DNA of 64,000 nucleotides from Pseudomonas sp. SID14000 (GTDB lineage Bacteria > Pseudomonadota > Gammaproteobacteria > Pseudomonadales > Pseudomonadaceae): assembly GCF_002165135.1 (NCBI RefSeq), contig NZ_NFZQ01000005.1, forward strand, positions 1-64,000, in the 5' to 3' direction. Shown here piece after piece: positions 1 to 10,573 of the stretch; the stretch's first letter is position 1, and every line of letters starts with the position of its first letter. The notes under the pieces are model-generated. The model did no database searches, was not told the DNA's origin, and worked only from the letters and a program-made list of their open reading frames with translations. The translations under genes were made by a program, and so were the position numbers.

Positions 1-77
1 ACCTTGCGAAAGCCCCGGTTGCCCTCTAGGTAAGCGGTGATAGCCGTGAGCTTGAACTGCTCTGTGTATTTACCCAT
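1..77 (-). CDS. IS3-family transposase OrfA, N-terminus only (partial)
   Basis: Reading leftwards from the ATG at 77 gives a 25-residue start beginning MGKYTEQFKLTAITAYLEGN. This is typical of the helix-turn-helix first ORF of IS3-family transposases, which binds the IS ends. A good Shine-Dalgarno (ggggga) sits just upstream. The gene runs off the window at base 1, so nothing can be said about the catalytic ORF or whether the element is intact. Absence from the six-frame list is due only to truncation. Confidence 0.6.
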   Translation of the reverse strand, partial: MGKYTEQFKLTAITAYLEGNRGFRK

Positions 78-125
78 AGATCCCCCACGGGTTGGATTGG
101 TGTCCAACTTCTTGGGGGCAGTCCA
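1..125 (-). mobile_element. End of an IS3-family insertion sequence (partial)
   Basis: The left edge holds the 5' end of an IS, read on the minus strand. The terminal inverted-repeat-like sequence tggactgcccccaagaagtt lies at about 106-125, immediately before a ribosome binding site (gggggatct) and the transposase start. The end sequence and the encoded N-terminus resemble the IS3/IS150 group. The rest of the element lies outside the window, so family and completeness cannot be settled. It ends about 30 bp from a REP sequence at 157-199. Confidence 0.65.
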
Positions 126-156
126 GGGACCGCACCGCCCTCAAGGAATGTGCAGT

Positions 157-199
157 ACCTGTGGGAGCGGGTTCACCCGCGAAGAGGCCGGCACAGGCA
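157..199. repeat. REP element
   Basis: One copy of the P. putida-type REP: ctcccacagg-type stretch, gcgggttcacccgc hairpin, then gaagaggccggcacagg. It lies between the IS end and the 3' end of the gamma-glutamylcyclotransferase gene. Confidence 0.85.
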
Positions 200-200
200 A

Positions 201-851
201 TCAAACCTCCCGCAGGTTATGGCAGCGCCTGAACCGCGCCTCCAGGTTGCGATCAGGCATCTGGTGGCTGCGCAGGGCATTCAAGGTCTGCTCGACATAA
301 TCACGCGTAGTGCCATAGCGCCCCTTGGCATTGGCCAGGATCTGGCTGAGCAGGGTGTCCGGCAGGTTCCCGGCATAGCACGGCAAATGCCTCTCCAGCA
401 CGAAGCCCAGGGCCTGCACCTTGCTGCCATCACCCAGCCGGCAGCTGAGCCAGTGTGGCCGGTACGCCGGGTACGGCATCTCGCGCTGCCACAGGGCCAT
501 CAGCGACTCGTCCAGGCTGCTTTCATCCAGCCGGTAGGCAAAGCCACTGCAGGAGCCACCGCGGTCCAGGCCGAACACCAGCCCGGGGGTTTCCGGAGTG
601 CCGCGGTGTTCGTGCGACCACAGGTACAAGCCACGGTGGTAACCATGTACCCGCGCGCGTTGACGCTCCACGGAGTTGCACTCCGGCCGCCATATCAACG
701 AACCATAGGCGAACAGCCATACCGGCCCACCCTGATGGCGAGACATGGTTGTCTTCATGGAGTTGAACAATTGTTCGCGAGTATGTTGCTGACCGAAGTC
801 GAGTGTCGGAGGATATGAAACTTCCCAGGACATACTTTCAAGTGCCGACAT
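201..851 (-). CDS. Gamma-glutamylcyclotransferase, ChaC-like
   Basis: A 216-residue protein with the ChaC-family signature. The substrate-loop motif FAYGSLIWRP is at about residues 48-57, followed by R-x-H-G-Y-H-R-G and a GLDRGGSCSGFAYRL segment. The likely catalytic Glu lies in the LWQRE region. The family cleaves gamma-glutamyl peptides, with glutathione the usual substrate for ChaC members, to release 5-oxoproline in the cytosol. The first 25 residues are not conserved and a later start (the Met at about 32 or 36) is possible. It is a single gene; its terminator region is the REP at 157-199. Substrate is inferred from the family. Confidence 0.8.
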   Translation of the reverse strand: MSALESMSWEVSYPPTLDFGQQHTREQLFNSMKTTMSRHQGGPVWLFAYGSLIWRPECNSVERQRARVHGYHRGLYLWSHEHRGTPETPGLVFGLDRGGSCSGFAYRLDESSLDESLMALWQREMPYPAYRPHWLSCRLGDGSKVQALGFVLERHLPCYAGNLPDTLLSQILANAKGRYGTTRDYVEQTLNALRSHQMPDRNLEARFRRCHNLREV

Positions 852-1045
852 AAGCTGCCGCCATTATCCCTGTGAACTACGGATGTAGCGAGATTCGATT
901 ACGATGCGGCCCAAGGCCTCTGTACCAAGGGCGCTTGCAGTAACCATAGGACAGAAATGCAAGAATACTCAAGCCCTCGCGCCAGAGTTTCATCCGCGCT
1001 TCCGACGACTGGAAATACTGTTTCGGCAACTGTGAAAGTTATTAG

Positions 1046-1072
1046 CCAAGGCGGTAACAATTACCGCCTTAT
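1046..1072 (-). terminator. Hairpin downstream of the reductase gene
   Basis: A perfect 10-bp inverted repeat, aaggcggtaa / ttaccgcctt with a 3-nt loop, lies 25-50 nt beyond the stop of the reductase gene. The following tract on the minus strand is only weakly T-rich, so intrinsic termination is plausible but not certain. The rest of the gap 852-1096 shows nothing recognisable. Confidence 0.45.
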
Positions 1073-1096
1073 ACCCAGACTTGCAAACTTCGGTTA

Positions 1097-2065
1097 TTAA
1101 CCGCGTGGTGCGTAGGCAAACACATCCGCACGCATGCGATGCGCATCCATACCGGCTTCGACCAAGGCATCGAGCGTGGCATAGATCATGTTCGGCGAGC
1201 CGCTGGCATACACATGCACGCTGTTGAGGTCGGCGATGTCCTCGCAGACCGCCTCGTGCAACATGCCGCAACGGCCTTCCCAGCCACACAGGTCGCTGAC
1301 CACCTGGTGCAGGAACAGGTTTGGCAGGCGCTGCCATTCTTCCCAGTGCTCGATCTGGTAGAAGTCCTCGGGCCGGCGCACGCCCCAGTACAGGTGTACC
1401 GGGTGCTTGAAGCCCTGGGCCCGGCAGTGCTCGACAAGGCTGTGCATCTGGCCCATGCCCGTGCCGGCAGCGATCAGCACCAGCGGCCCGTCGGGCAATT
1501 CGGCCAGGTGGGTGTCACCGAACGGCAATTCGATGCGTGCCAGGCGCTCGCGCTGCAGCTGGGCGATAAGTTGCAATGCGCTGGGCTCGCGTGCCAGCAC
1601 ATGCAGCTCCAGTTCGCGCCCGGCATGGGGCGCGGAAGCCAGCGAAAACGCCGACTGCTTGCCACCCTCACGCTCGATCATCAGGTACTGCCCGGCATGG
1701 TAGCGCGGCGGTTTGCCGGCCGGCGCGCGCAAGCGCACGCGCCAGACGTCGCCACCGACCTCGACGCACTCACTGACACTGCACGCCAGTTTGCGCACCG
1801 GCAGCTCGCCCAGGGCGAGCACACCATCCCAGAGCAACACGCAGTCCTCCAGCGGTTCGGCAATACAGGTGAACAGCTCGCCATGGTCGCGGACTTCGCC
1901 GTCCTGGCGTACCCGGCCTTCAACCAACAACGCGGCGCAGACATGGCAATTGCCATTGCGGCAGCTGTTCGGGCAGTCATAGCCCAGCCGCCGCGCTCCA
2001 TCCAGGATCCGTTCCCCGGGTTCGAGCGCCAGCACCGCCCCGGACGGCTGCAACGTTACCTGCAT
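1097..2065 (-). CDS. 2Fe-2S ferredoxin/FAD/NAD(P)H oxidoreductase (CDP-6-deoxy-glucoseen reductase-like)
   Basis: A 322-residue fusion of a plant-type ferredoxin and a ferredoxin reductase. The iron-sulfur cysteines sit in DCPNSCRNGNCHVC (about residues 32-45) with a further Cys near 67. The flavin motif RYHAGQYLM lies near 120 and the nucleotide-binding IAAGTGMGQ near 200. The start is the ATG that overlaps the ubiD stop (tgatg), which is better than the upstream in-frame ATG inside ubiD. Pseudomonads carry this gene directly behind ubiD and it is often annotated CDP-6-deoxy-delta-3,4-glucoseen reductase. An electron-transfer role, possibly in ubiquinone biosynthesis or flavin reduction, is inference from position. 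Confidence 0.8.
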   Translation of the reverse strand: MQVTLQPSGAVLALEPGERILDGARRLGYDCPNSCRNGNCHVCAALLVEGRVRQDGEVRDHGELFTCIAEPLEDCVLLWDGVLALGELPVRKLACSVSECVEVGGDVWRVRLRAPAGKPPRYHAGQYLMIEREGGKQSAFSLASAPHAGRELELHVLAREPSALQLIAQLQRERLARIELPFGDTHLAELPDGPLVLIAAGTGMGQMHSLVEHCRAQGFKHPVHLYWGVRRPEDFYQIEHWEEWQRLPNLFLHQVVSDLCGWEGRCGMLHEAVCEDIADLNSVHVYASGSPNMIYATLDALVEAGMDAHRMRADVFAYAPRG

Positions 2066-3531
2066 CAATCTATTCCCAATTGATCCCACAGCTCATCGAT
2101 ACGGCGGGTGACGGCTTCGTCCTTGACGATGACCCGTCCCCATTCGCGTGTAGTCTCGCCCGGCCACTTGTGCGTGGCATCCAGGCCCATCTTCGACCCC
2201 AGCCCGGATACCGGCGACGCGAAGTCCAGGTAGTCGATCGGGGTGTTGTCGATCATCACCGTATCACGCTTGGGGTCCATGCGCGTGGTGATGGCCCAGA
2301 TCACATCGTTCCAGTCACGGGCATTGATATCGTCGTCAGTGACAATAACGAACTTGGTGTACATGAACTGTCGCAGGAACGACCACACACCCAGCATCAC
2401 ACGCTTGGCGTGGCCCGGGTACTGCTTCTTCATGGTCACCACCGCCATGCGGTATGAACAGCCTTCCGGCGGCAGGTAGAAGTCGACGATTTCCGGGAAC
2501 TGCTTCTGCAGGATCGGCACGAACACTTCGTTCAGCGCCACACCGAGGATCGCCGGCTCATCTGGCGGGCGGCCGGTATAGGTGCTGTGGTAGATCGGTT
2601 TCTGCCGGTGGGTGATGCGCTCGACGGTGAACACCGGGAAGCTGTCCACTTCATTGTAGTAGCCGGTGTGGTCGCCGTACGGGCCTTCCGGGGCCATCTC
2701 GCCCGGGTGGATCACGCCTTCCAGGATGATTTCGGCAGTGGCCGGTACCTGCAGGTTGCTACCCCGGCACTTGACCAGCTCGGTGCGGTTGCCGCGCAAC
2801 AGGCCGGCGAAGGCGTACTCGGAGAGGGTATCCGGCACCGGAGTCACGGCACCGAGGATGGTGGCCGGGTCAGCACCCAGGGCCACGGCGACCGGGAACG
2901 GCTGGCCAGGGTTTTTCTCGCACCACTCGCGGTAATCCAGGGCGCCACCACGGTGGCTGAGCCAGCGCATGATGACCTTGTTGCGACCGATCACCTGCTG
3001 GCGGTAGATGCCCAGGTTCTGGCGATCCTTGTTCGGGCCGCGGGTTACTGTGAGGCCCCAGGTGATCAGCGGCGCCACATCGCCCGGCCAGCAGTGCTGG
3101 ATCGGCAGGGCGCCGAGGTCGACATCGTCACCCTCGACCACCACTTCCTGGCAAACCGCGTCCTTGACCACTTTCGGTGCCATCGACACGACTTTCTTGA
3201 AGATCGGCAGCTTGGACCAGGCGTCCTTCAGGCCCTTCGGCGGCTCGGGCTCCTTGAGGAAGGCCAGCAGCTTGCCGATTTCCCGCAGTTCATCGACCGA
3301 CTCGGCGCCCATGCCCATGGCCACCCGCTCCGGGGTGCCGAACAGGTTGCCCAGCACCGGGATATCGAAGCCGGTCGGCTTTTCGAACAGCAATGCAGGG
3401 CCCTTGGCACGCAGGGTGCGGTCGCAGACCTCGGTCATTTCCAGGACGGGAGAGATCGGAACCTGGATGCGCTTGAGCTCGCCGCGCTGTTCCAGGCCAC
3501 GGATGAAGTCGCGCAAGTCGCGATACTGCAT
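2065..3531 (-). CDS. ubiD: 4-hydroxy-3-polyprenylbenzoate decarboxylase UbiD
   Basis: A 488-residue protein starting [20 protein letters not shown], the normal UbiD beginning. Conserved blocks are visible: [29 protein letters not shown], the prFMN-binding region with [12 protein letters not shown], and the C-terminal [14 protein letters not shown]. UbiD uses prenylated FMN (made by UbiX) to decarboxylate the polyprenylated benzoate intermediate of ubiquinone synthesis. A 61-codon in-frame extension upstream runs through REP DNA and is not coding. It forms a translationally coupled pair with the downstream reductase. Confidence 0.95.
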   Translation of the reverse strand: MQYRDLRDFIRGLEQRGELKRIQVPISPVLEMTEVCDRTLRAKGPALLFEKPTGFDIPVLGNLFGTPERVAMGMGAESVDELREIGKLLAFLKEPEPPKGLKDAWSKLPIFKKVVSMAPKVVKDAVCQEVVVEGDDVDLGALPIQHCWPGDVAPLITWGLTVTRGPNKDRQNLGIYRQQVIGRNKVIMRWLSHRGGALDYREWCEKNPGQPFPVAVALGADPATILGAVTPVPDTLSEYAFAGLLRGNRTELVKCRGSNLQVPATAEIILEGVIHPGEMAPEGPYGDHTGYYNEVDSFPVFTVERITHRQKPIYHSTYTGRPPDEPAILGVALNEVFVPILQKQFPEIVDFYLPPEGCSYRMAVVTMKKQYPGHAKRVMLGVWSFLRQFMYTKFVIVTDDDINARDWNDVIWAITTRMDPKRDTVMIDNTPIDYLDFASPVSGLGSKMGLDATHKWPGETTREWGRVIVKDEAVTRRIDELWDQLGID

Positions 3532-3611
3532 GCAGAAGCCTCGTGTTGGCCGTATCGGTCGGGGTGCAGAGTGTAGCGCCGTTCTGGCTTTGTTTGGGGG
3601 CAAAAATGCAT

Positions 3612-3712
3612 TGGGGCCGCTTCGCGTCCCTTCGCGGGCACGCCCGCTCCCACAAGGATCACACTGAACCTGTGGGAGCGGGCGTGCCCGCGAAGGGCCG
3701 CAAAGCGGCCCC
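3612..3712. repeat. Inverted REP pair between rho and ubiD
   Basis: Two REP copies in opposite orientation, about 100 bp overall, with arms ggggccgcttcgcg... and ...cgcaaagcggcccc extending the symmetry beyond the REP core. It sits just after the rho stop and before the ubiD start on the same strand, so it could attenuate read-through from rho into ubiD. Confidence 0.85.
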
Positions 3713-3735
3713 AATTACTGCCTGGCTTGAAACGC

Positions 3736-4995
<1,260 letters not shown>

Positions 4996-5155
4996 AAGGG
5001 GAATGACGTAATCATGTAAGAAGGGAGAATTAAGCTTCTGGCTTAATGAGGCCGCGCCGCTAGATGGCGACAGGATCGCGTACTGATTCGAATTAGGGAT
5101 GCTTCGGCGACGGCGTGTAGAGGGCACTGGAAAAGCAGTGCGAGGCCGAATGTAA
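4996..5155 (-). ncRNA. Structured rho leader (likely Pseudomon-Rho RNA motif)
   Basis: The 160 nt upstream of rho contain clear hairpins when read as RNA on the minus strand. One is gcactg-cttttc-cagtgc near the distal end; another is ttaagc-cagaa-gcttaa about 40 nt before the start codon. A conserved RNA called Pseudomon-Rho is known in front of rho in pseudomonads and is thought to serve autoregulation. The identification here rests on position and hairpins only, not on a covariance-model match. Confidence 0.5.
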
Positions 5156-5217
5156 CACTTGCTTTTTTCTGCGTCTAGTGGTTTTGCCCTGCCATTTACA
5201 GCTGCCACACACCTGCC

Positions 5218-5310
5218 AGTAGGAGCAGCCTTGTGCTGCGAAGAGGCCATCAGCCGCAGCGACAACGTCAGCCTTACCGGCCCTTTCGCAGCACAAGGCT
5301 GCTCCTACAT
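5218..5310. repeat. Inverted REP-like pair, tgtaggagcagcc type
   Basis: Two inverted copies of a second repeat family (gtaggagcagccttgtgctg with cgaagaggcc / ggccctttcg) form about 90 bp between the trxA terminator and the rho leader. Confidence 0.8.
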
Positions 5311-5333
5311 GGGCAAGACTGCCTTTGCAGAGG

Positions 5334-5366
5334 CAAAAAAAACCCCGCATCTGCGGGGCTTTTTCA
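5334..5366 (-). terminator. Rho-independent terminator of trxA
   Basis: The GC hairpin gccccgcagatgcggggt followed on the minus strand by a run of eight T lies 3-30 nt beyond the trxA stop codon. Being nearly symmetrical (A-tract on the other side), it could also work in the opposite direction. Confidence 0.9.
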
Positions 5367-5368
5367 CA

Positions 5369-5695
5369 TCACAGATTAGCGTCGAGGAACGCGGCCAGCT
5401 GCGATTTGGACAGAGCGCCGACCTTGGTGGCTTCGACGTTGCCGTTCTTGAACAGCATCAGCGTCGGGATACCACGTACGCCGTGCTTGGCCGGGGTTTC
5501 CTGGTTCTCGTCGATGTTCAGCTTGGCGACGGTCAGTTTGCCCTCGTAGGTCGCAGCGATGTCGTCCAGAACCGGAGCGATCATCTTGCATGGGCCGCAC
5601 CATTCAGCCCAGTAGTCGACCAGCACCGGGCCTTGAGCCTGCAGTACGTCGGCTTCGAAGCTGGCGTCGGTGACGTGTTTGATTTTGTCGCTCAT
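5369..5695 (-). CDS. trxA: Thioredoxin TrxA
   Basis: A 109-residue thioredoxin of standard length with the active site [10 protein letters not shown] (residues 29-38) and the cis-proline loop RGIPTLMLF. It reduces disulfides in cytosolic proteins such as ribonucleotide reductase, using electrons from thioredoxin reductase. The start [10 protein letters not shown] is preferred over an in-frame upstream ATG eight codons earlier because it matches the family and has a tccaTTTCC-complement SD (ggaaat) in front. Single gene with its own terminator, divergent from ppx. Confidence 0.97.
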   Translation of the reverse strand: MSDKIKHVTDASFEADVLQAQGPVLVDYWAEWCGPCKMIAPVLDDIAATYEGKLTVAKLNIDENQETPAKHGVRGIPTLMLFKNGNVEATKVGALSKSQLAAFLDANL

Positions 5696-5814
5696 GGAAA
5701 TCTCCAAGGTCGTAAGCAATAAAAACGTTGCCCATCATAGCCGCACCCGTCTCCTACAGGAAGCCGCGGACGATTGAGTGTAACTATAGTTGTGCAAGAC
5801 GCCGCGAATCGAAA

Positions 5815-5832
5815 CTGTCATACAAGCGTCAT
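5815..5832 (+). promoter_or_regulatory. PHO box upstream of ppx
   Basis: CTGTCATACAAGCGTCAT is two 7-bp half-sites separated by 4 nt. The first half is a perfect match and the second a good match to the PhoB consensus (CTGTCAT-N4-CTGTCAT). It lies about 119 nt before the ppx start codon in the ppx/trxA divergent region, so phosphate-starvation control of ppx is expected. Confidence 0.75.
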
Positions 5833-5950
5833 AGCATCGAATGGCACATTGCCTTGCATCAATGCCAGCTCAACGGCTGTATGTCACGCGTTGGCGATAG
5901 CCTGCTATCGTGGCACGATTGCCGGGTTAACGACCGAGAACAACCAGATC

Positions 5951-7453
5951 ATGCCGCATACCATCGCGAAGAACCTGTCCCTGATTGCCGCCATCGACCT
6001 TGGCTCCAACAGCTTTCACATGGTCGTGGCCAAGGCCCACCATACCGAAATCCGCATTCTCGAGCGGCTCGGCGAGAAGGTTCAGTTGGCCGCCGGCATC
6101 GATGAAGAGCGCATGCTCAGCGAAGAAGCCATGGAACGAGGCCTGGACTGCCTCAAGCGCTTTTCCCAGCTGATCAACGGCATGCCCGCCGGCTCGGTGC
6201 GCATCGTCGGCACCAACGCCTTGCGTGAAGCGCGCAACCGCAACAGATTCATCCAGCGCGCCGAAGCCATCCTCGGCCACCCGGTCGAGGTGATCTCCGG
6301 CCGTGAGGAAGCGCGCCTGATCTACCTGGGCGTGTCGCACACCCTGGCCGACACCCCCGGCAAGCGCCTGGTGGCCGATATCGGCGGGGGCAGTACCGAG
6401 TTCATCATCGGCCAGCGCTTCGAGCCGCTGCTGCGCGAGAGCCTGCAGATGGGCTGCGTCAGCTTCACCCAGCGTTATTTCCGCGACGGCAAGATCACCC
6501 CGGCCCGCTACGCCCAGGCCTACACCGCCGCGCGCCTGGAGCTGATGAGCATCGAGAATGCCCTGCACCGCCTGACCTGGGACGAGGCCATCGGCTCATC
6601 CGGCACCATTCGTGCCATCGGCGCCGCCATCAAGGCTGGCGGCTTGGGCAATGGCGAGGTCAACGCCGAGGGGCTGGCCTGGGTCAAGCGCAAGCTGTTC
6701 AAGCTGGGTGAGGTCGACAAGATCGACTTCGAAGGCGTCAAGCCGGACCGCCGCACCATCTTCCCGGCTGGCCTGGCGATTCTCGAAGCGATCTTCGATG
6801 CCCTGGAACTGCAGCGCATGGACCACTGCGACGGTGCCCTGCGCGAAGGCGTGCTGTTCGACCTGTTGGGCCGCCACCACCACGAAGACGTGCGCGAACG
6901 CACCCTGAACTCGCTGATGGAACGCTACCACGTGGACCAAGGCCAGGCCGCGCGTGTCGAGCGCAAGGCATTGCACGCCTTCGACCAAGTGGCCGACGCA
7001 TGGGACCTGAAAGACGGGAACTGGCGCGATCTGCTGGGTTGGGCGGCTAAAGTGCACGAAATCGGCCTGGATATCGCTCACTACCACTACCACAAGCACG
7101 GCGCCTACCTGATCGAGCACTCCGACCTGTCGGGCTTCTCTCGCGAGGACCAGCAGATGATGGCCTTGCTGGTGCGCGGCCACCGCCGCAACATCCCCAA
7201 GGACAAGATCGCCGAACTGGGCGAGGAAGGGGTCAAGCTGCTGCGCCTGTGCGTGTTGCTGCGCTTCGCCATCCTGTTCCATCACATCCGTGGCAACCAG
7301 CAGATGCCGAAGGTCGAGCTCAAGGCTGCCGATGACAGCCTTGATGTCGCCTTCCCTGAGGGCTGGCTGGAACAGAACCAGCTGACCCAGGCCGACTTCG
7401 CCAACGAGGCGGAGTGGCTGGCCCGGGTCGGCTTCGCCCTCAGCGTACGTTGA
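5951..7453 (+). CDS. ppx: Exopolyphosphatase Ppx
   Basis: A 500-residue Ppx/GppA phosphatase. The actin-like nucleotide/phosphate-binding motifs are [15 protein letters not shown] near the N-terminus, the second phosphate loop [12 protein letters not shown] (about 142-153), and a C-terminal HD-like helical domain with [15 protein letters not shown]. It hydrolyses terminal phosphates from polyphosphate chains. The start MPHTIAKNL is the family start; an upstream extension in frame crosses the promoter and PHO box and is rejected. The 3' end overlaps the convergent ppk by 14 bp, an arrangement known in Pseudomonas aeruginosa. Confidence 0.96.
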   Translation: MPHTIAKNLSLIAAIDLGSNSFHMVVAKAHHTEIRILERLGEKVQLAAGIDEERMLSEEAMERGLDCLKRFSQLINGMPAGSVRIVGTNALREARNRNRFIQRAEAILGHPVEVISGREEARLIYLGVSHTLADTPGKRLVADIGGGSTEFIIGQRFEPLLRESLQMGCVSFTQRYFRDGKITPARYAQAYTAARLELMSIENALHRLTWDEAIGSSGTIRAIGAAIKAGGLGNGEVNAEGLAWVKRKLFKLGEVDKIDFEGVKPDRRTIFPAGLAILEAIFDALELQRMDHCDGALREGVLFDLLGRHHHEDVRERTLNSLMERYHVDQGQAARVERKALHAFDQVADAWDLKDGNWRDLLGWAAKVHEIGLDIAHYHYHKHGAYLIEHSDLSGFSREDQQMMALLVRGHRRNIPKDKIAELGEEGVKLLRLCVLLRFAILFHHIRGNQQMPKVELKAADDSLDVAFPEGWLEQNQLTQADFANEAEWLARVGFALSVR

Positions 7454-9665
7454 GGACCGGGTTGCTCAGGCGCTCCAGCAGGGTCGCCTGGGCACTGCGC
7501 GGGTTCTGGTTGCCGGTCGGCGTGCTGCGCACATAGCGCCCGTCCGGCTGCAGGGTCCAGGCGTGGGTGTTGTCGGTCAGGTAGCCTTCCAGTTCCTTCT
7601 TCACCCGCAGCAACAGCTTCTTGCCTTCCACCGGGAAGCAGGTCTCGACGCGCTTGTCGAGGTTGCGCTCCATCCAGTCGGCACTGGACAGGTAGATCTG
7701 CTCTTCGCCGCCATTGAGGAAGTAGAACACCCGTGTGTGCTCGAGGAAGCGGCCGATGATCGAGCGCACCTGGATGTTGTGCGAAACCCCCGGAATGCCA
7801 GGGCGCAGGCAGCACATGCCACGCACCACCAGGTCGATCTTCACGCCTGACTGGCTGGCCTTGTACAGCGCCTTGATGACCTTGGCGTCGGTCAGCGAGT
7901 TGAACTTGGCGATGATATGCGCCGGCTTGCCTTCGAGAGCGAACTGGGTTTCCCGCGCGATCATGTCGAGCATGCCCTTCTTCAGGGTGAACGGCGCGTG
8001 CAGCAGTTTCTTCATGCGCAGGGTCTTGCCCATGCCGATCAGTTGACTGAACAGCTTGCCGACGTCCTCGGTGAGGGCGTCGTCAGAGGTCAGCAGGCTA
8101 TAGTCGGTGTACAGGCGGGCGTTGCCAGCGTGGTAGTTGCCGGTGCCCAGATGTGCATAACGCACGATCTCGCCCTGCTCGCGACGCAGGATCAGCATCA
8201 TCTTGGCGTGGGTCTTGAAGCCGACCACACCGTAGATCACCACCGCACCGGCGGCCTGCAGGCGGCTGGCCATCTGCAGGTTGGACTCTTCGTCGAAACG
8301 CGCCCGCAGCTCGATCACCGCGGTGACCTCCTTGCCGTTACGCGCCGCGTCCACCAGGGCGTCTACGATTTCCGAGTTGGCCCCGGAGCGGTACAACGTC
8401 TGGCGCACGGCAAGCACGTGCGGGTCCTTGGCGGCCTGGCGCAGCAGGTCGATCACCGGCGTGAAGGACTCGAACGGGTGCATCAGCAGGATGTCCTGCT
8501 TGCCGATCACGCTGAAGATGTTGTCGGCGTTCTGCAGCAGCTTGGGGATCGCCGGGGTGAACGGCGTGTACTGCAGCTCGGGGTGGCTGTCCAGGCCGGT
8601 GATGCTGAACAGGCGGGTAAGGTTGACCGGACCGTTGACCTGGTACAGCTCGCTTTCGCTGAGGCTGAACTGCTTGAGCAGGTAGTCCGACAGGTGTTTC
8701 GGGCAGGTATCGGCCACTTCCAGGCGCACGGCATCACCGTAGCGACGCGAGAACAGCTCGCCGCGCAGGGCCCGGGCCAGGTCGTCGACCTCTTCGGAGT
8801 CCAGTGCCAGGTCGGCGTTACGGGTCAGGCGGAACTGGTAGCAGCCCTTCACCTTCATGCCCTGGAACAGGTCATCGGCGTGCGCGTGGATCATTGACGA
8901 CAGGAACACGTAGTTGGCGCCTGGGCCACCCACATCTTCCGGCACCCGGATGACCCGCGGCAGCAGGCGCGGGGCCGGGATGATCGCCAGGCCCGAATCG
9001 CGGCCGAAGGCGTCGACACCTTCGAGCTCGACGATGAAGTTGAGGCTCTTGTTCACCAGCAGCGGGAACGGGTGGGTCGGGTCGAGGCCGATCGGAGTGA
9101 TGATCGGGGCGATTTCGTCACGGAAGTAGCGGCGCACCCAGGTCTTGAGCTTGGGTGTCCAGTAACGGCGGCGGATGAAGCGGATATGGTGCTTTTCCAG
9201 CTCGGGCAGCAGCACGTCGTTGAGGATCGCGTACTGGCGCTCCACTTCACTGTGCACCAGGTCGCTGATGCGCGCCAGCGCCTGGTGCGGCTGCAGGCCA
9301 TCGGCTCCGGCCTGTTCACGGGCGAAGTTGATCTGCTTCTTCAGGCCGGCGACACGGATCTCGAAGAACTCGTCGAGGTTGCTGGAGAAGATCAACAGGA
9401 ACTTGAGGCGTTCGAGCAGCGGGTAGCTCTCGTCCAGCGCCTGTTCCAGCACACGGATATTGAACTGCAGTTGCGAGAGCTCGCGATGAATGTACAGGCT
9501 GCTGTCGTCCAGGCCTGGGACGATGATCGCCGGCGCAGGCGCCGGAGCCGCAGGCTCCACGGCAGGCACGGGCGCCGGCGGCAGGTCTGGCGGGGTCTGC
9601 ATCATCTCTTCGGGGAGTTCCTGAGCATCCTTGATCGCGACAGGGGTTAGCACTTCATTATTCAT
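7440..9665 (-). CDS. ppk1: Polyphosphate kinase 1
   Basis: A 741-residue PPK1, close to the usual pseudomonad length. After a variable Pro/Ala-rich N-terminus (about residues 18-50) come the N domain ([19 protein letters not shown]), the head domain, and two phospholipase-D-like catalytic domains. The autophosphorylated histidine is in [11 protein letters not shown] and the second catalytic His lies in the C2 domain ([20 protein letters not shown]). It makes polyphosphate from ATP, the reverse of what Ppx removes. SD aggaac lies 7 nt before the ATG. Confidence 0.96.
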   Translation of the reverse strand: MNNEVLTPVAIKDAQELPEEMMQTPPDLPPAPVPAVEPAAPAPAPAIIVPGLDDSSLYIHRELSQLQFNIRVLEQALDESYPLLERLKFLLIFSSNLDEFFEIRVAGLKKQINFAREQAGADGLQPHQALARISDLVHSEVERQYAILNDVLLPELEKHHIRFIRRRYWTPKLKTWVRRYFRDEIAPIITPIGLDPTHPFPLLVNKSLNFIVELEGVDAFGRDSGLAIIPAPRLLPRVIRVPEDVGGPGANYVFLSSMIHAHADDLFQGMKVKGCYQFRLTRNADLALDSEEVDDLARALRGELFSRRYGDAVRLEVADTCPKHLSDYLLKQFSLSESELYQVNGPVNLTRLFSITGLDSHPELQYTPFTPAIPKLLQNADNIFSVIGKQDILLMHPFESFTPVIDLLRQAAKDPHVLAVRQTLYRSGANSEIVDALVDAARNGKEVTAVIELRARFDEESNLQMASRLQAAGAVVIYGVVGFKTHAKMMLILRREQGEIVRYAHLGTGNYHAGNARLYTDYSLLTSDDALTEDVGKLFSQLIGMGKTLRMKKLLHAPFTLKKGMLDMIARETQFALEGKPAHIIAKFNSLTDAKVIKALYKASQSGVKIDLVVRGMCCLRPGIPGVSHNIQVRSIIGRFLEHTRVFYFLNGGEEQIYLSSADWMERNLDKRVETCFPVEGKKLLLRVKKELEGYLTDNTHAWTLQPDGRYVRSTPTGNQNPRSAQATLLERLSNPVLNVR

Positions 9666-9726
9666 CTGGCGTTCCTGAGGACGTTAACGCCCTATCATCT
9701 ATTGAGCGGCAAGATAAGCACCCATT

Positions 9727-9744
9727 ATGACGCCTGTGTTACAC
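9727..9744 (-). promoter_or_regulatory. Possible PHO box upstream of ppk
   Basis: Read on the minus strand, GTGTAACACAGGCGTCAT has a 7-4-7 layout. Its second half-site, GCGTCAT, is identical to the second half of the ppx PHO box; the first half is poor. It lies about 62-79 nt before the ppk start. Weak evidence on its own, but biologically sensible. Confidence 0.35.
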
Positions 9745-9878
9745 GCCAGGGCAAGCCATGGCGCATAGCTTCTGGCATTCTCCGAGCAGGAAATGTTCAT
9801 GTCGAGACACATTTGGACACTTTCACGAACGCGCGCGAAGGGGTAGGCTTCGCGTTCATTTCGCCAGCACCTCAGAAA

Positions 9879-10523
9879 ATGCTTCAACAATTCCTGCAGG
9901 ATTTCGGCTACTTCGCCCTTTTTCTAGGCACCTTCTTCGAAGGCGAGACCATTCTGGTGCTTGCGGGATTCCTTGCGTTCCGCGGTTACATGGACATCAA
10001 CCTGGTGTGCCTGGTGGCGTTTTTCGGCAGCTATGCCGGCGACCAGCTGTGGTACTTCATGGGCCGTCGCCACGGGCGCCGGATCCTGGCACGCAAACCG
10101 CGCTGGCAGGCGATGGGTGACCGGGCGCTGGACCACATCCGTCGCCACCCCGACATCTGGGTACTGAGTTTCCGCTTCGTCTACGGCCTGCGCACGGTCA
10201 TGCCGGTAGCCATTGGCCTGTCGGGCTATCCGCCACGCCGCTACCTGCTGCTGAATGGTATCGGCGCAGCCATCTGGGCAGCGGCCCTGGGCGCGGCCGC
10301 GTATCACTTCGGCGCCATCCTCGAAGGCCTGCTGGGCAACGTGAAGCGTTACGAGCTATGGGTACTGGGTGGCCTGCTGGCGCTGGGTGGCCTGCTATGG
10401 CTGCGCCGGCGCTTCCGTACCCTGCGTGCGGAGCGCAAGGCGGCGGGCATGCCCCAGGCCCCAGAGGCTGAACAGGCTGTAGACCACGAACAGGAACCAG
10501 GCCAGCGGCGCGACCACCGCTAA
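9879..10523 (+). CDS. DedA-family membrane protein
   Basis: A 214-residue DedA (SNARE-associated/VTT) protein. It begins MLQQFLQDFGYFALFLGTFF with the family motif FEGETILVLAGFLA. Next come GSYAGDQLWYFMGRRHG and the conserved arginine region FRFVYGLRTVMPVAIGLSG, followed by three further hydrophobic segments. DedA proteins sit in the inner membrane and are linked to lipid carrier recycling (for example undecaprenyl phosphate) and envelope homeostasis. The last 30 residues are polar and rich in Glu/Gln/Arg and run into non-conserved DNA. The start chosen is the ATG directly before the first DedA block. Exact substrate is unknown. Confidence 0.88.
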   Translation: MLQQFLQDFGYFALFLGTFFEGETILVLAGFLAFRGYMDINLVCLVAFFGSYAGDQLWYFMGRRHGRRILARKPRWQAMGDRALDHIRRHPDIWVLSFRFVYGLRTVMPVAIGLSGYPPRRYLLLNGIGAAIWAAALGAAAYHFGAILEGLLGNVKRYELWVLGGLLALGGLLWLRRRFRTLRAERKAAGMPQAPEAEQAVDHEQEPGQRRDHR

Positions 10524-10573
10524 GCCCAATGCGCCGGCCAGGTGCCTGGCTTGAATTTCTCAGGTGATGCGTC

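Noticed and set aside
10440..10560. Hydrophobic antisense stretch at the 3' end of the DedA gene, resembling a membrane helix
   Set aside because: About 40 residues only, no start codon or SD, and it overlaps the polar tail of the DedA frame; probably a chance reading.
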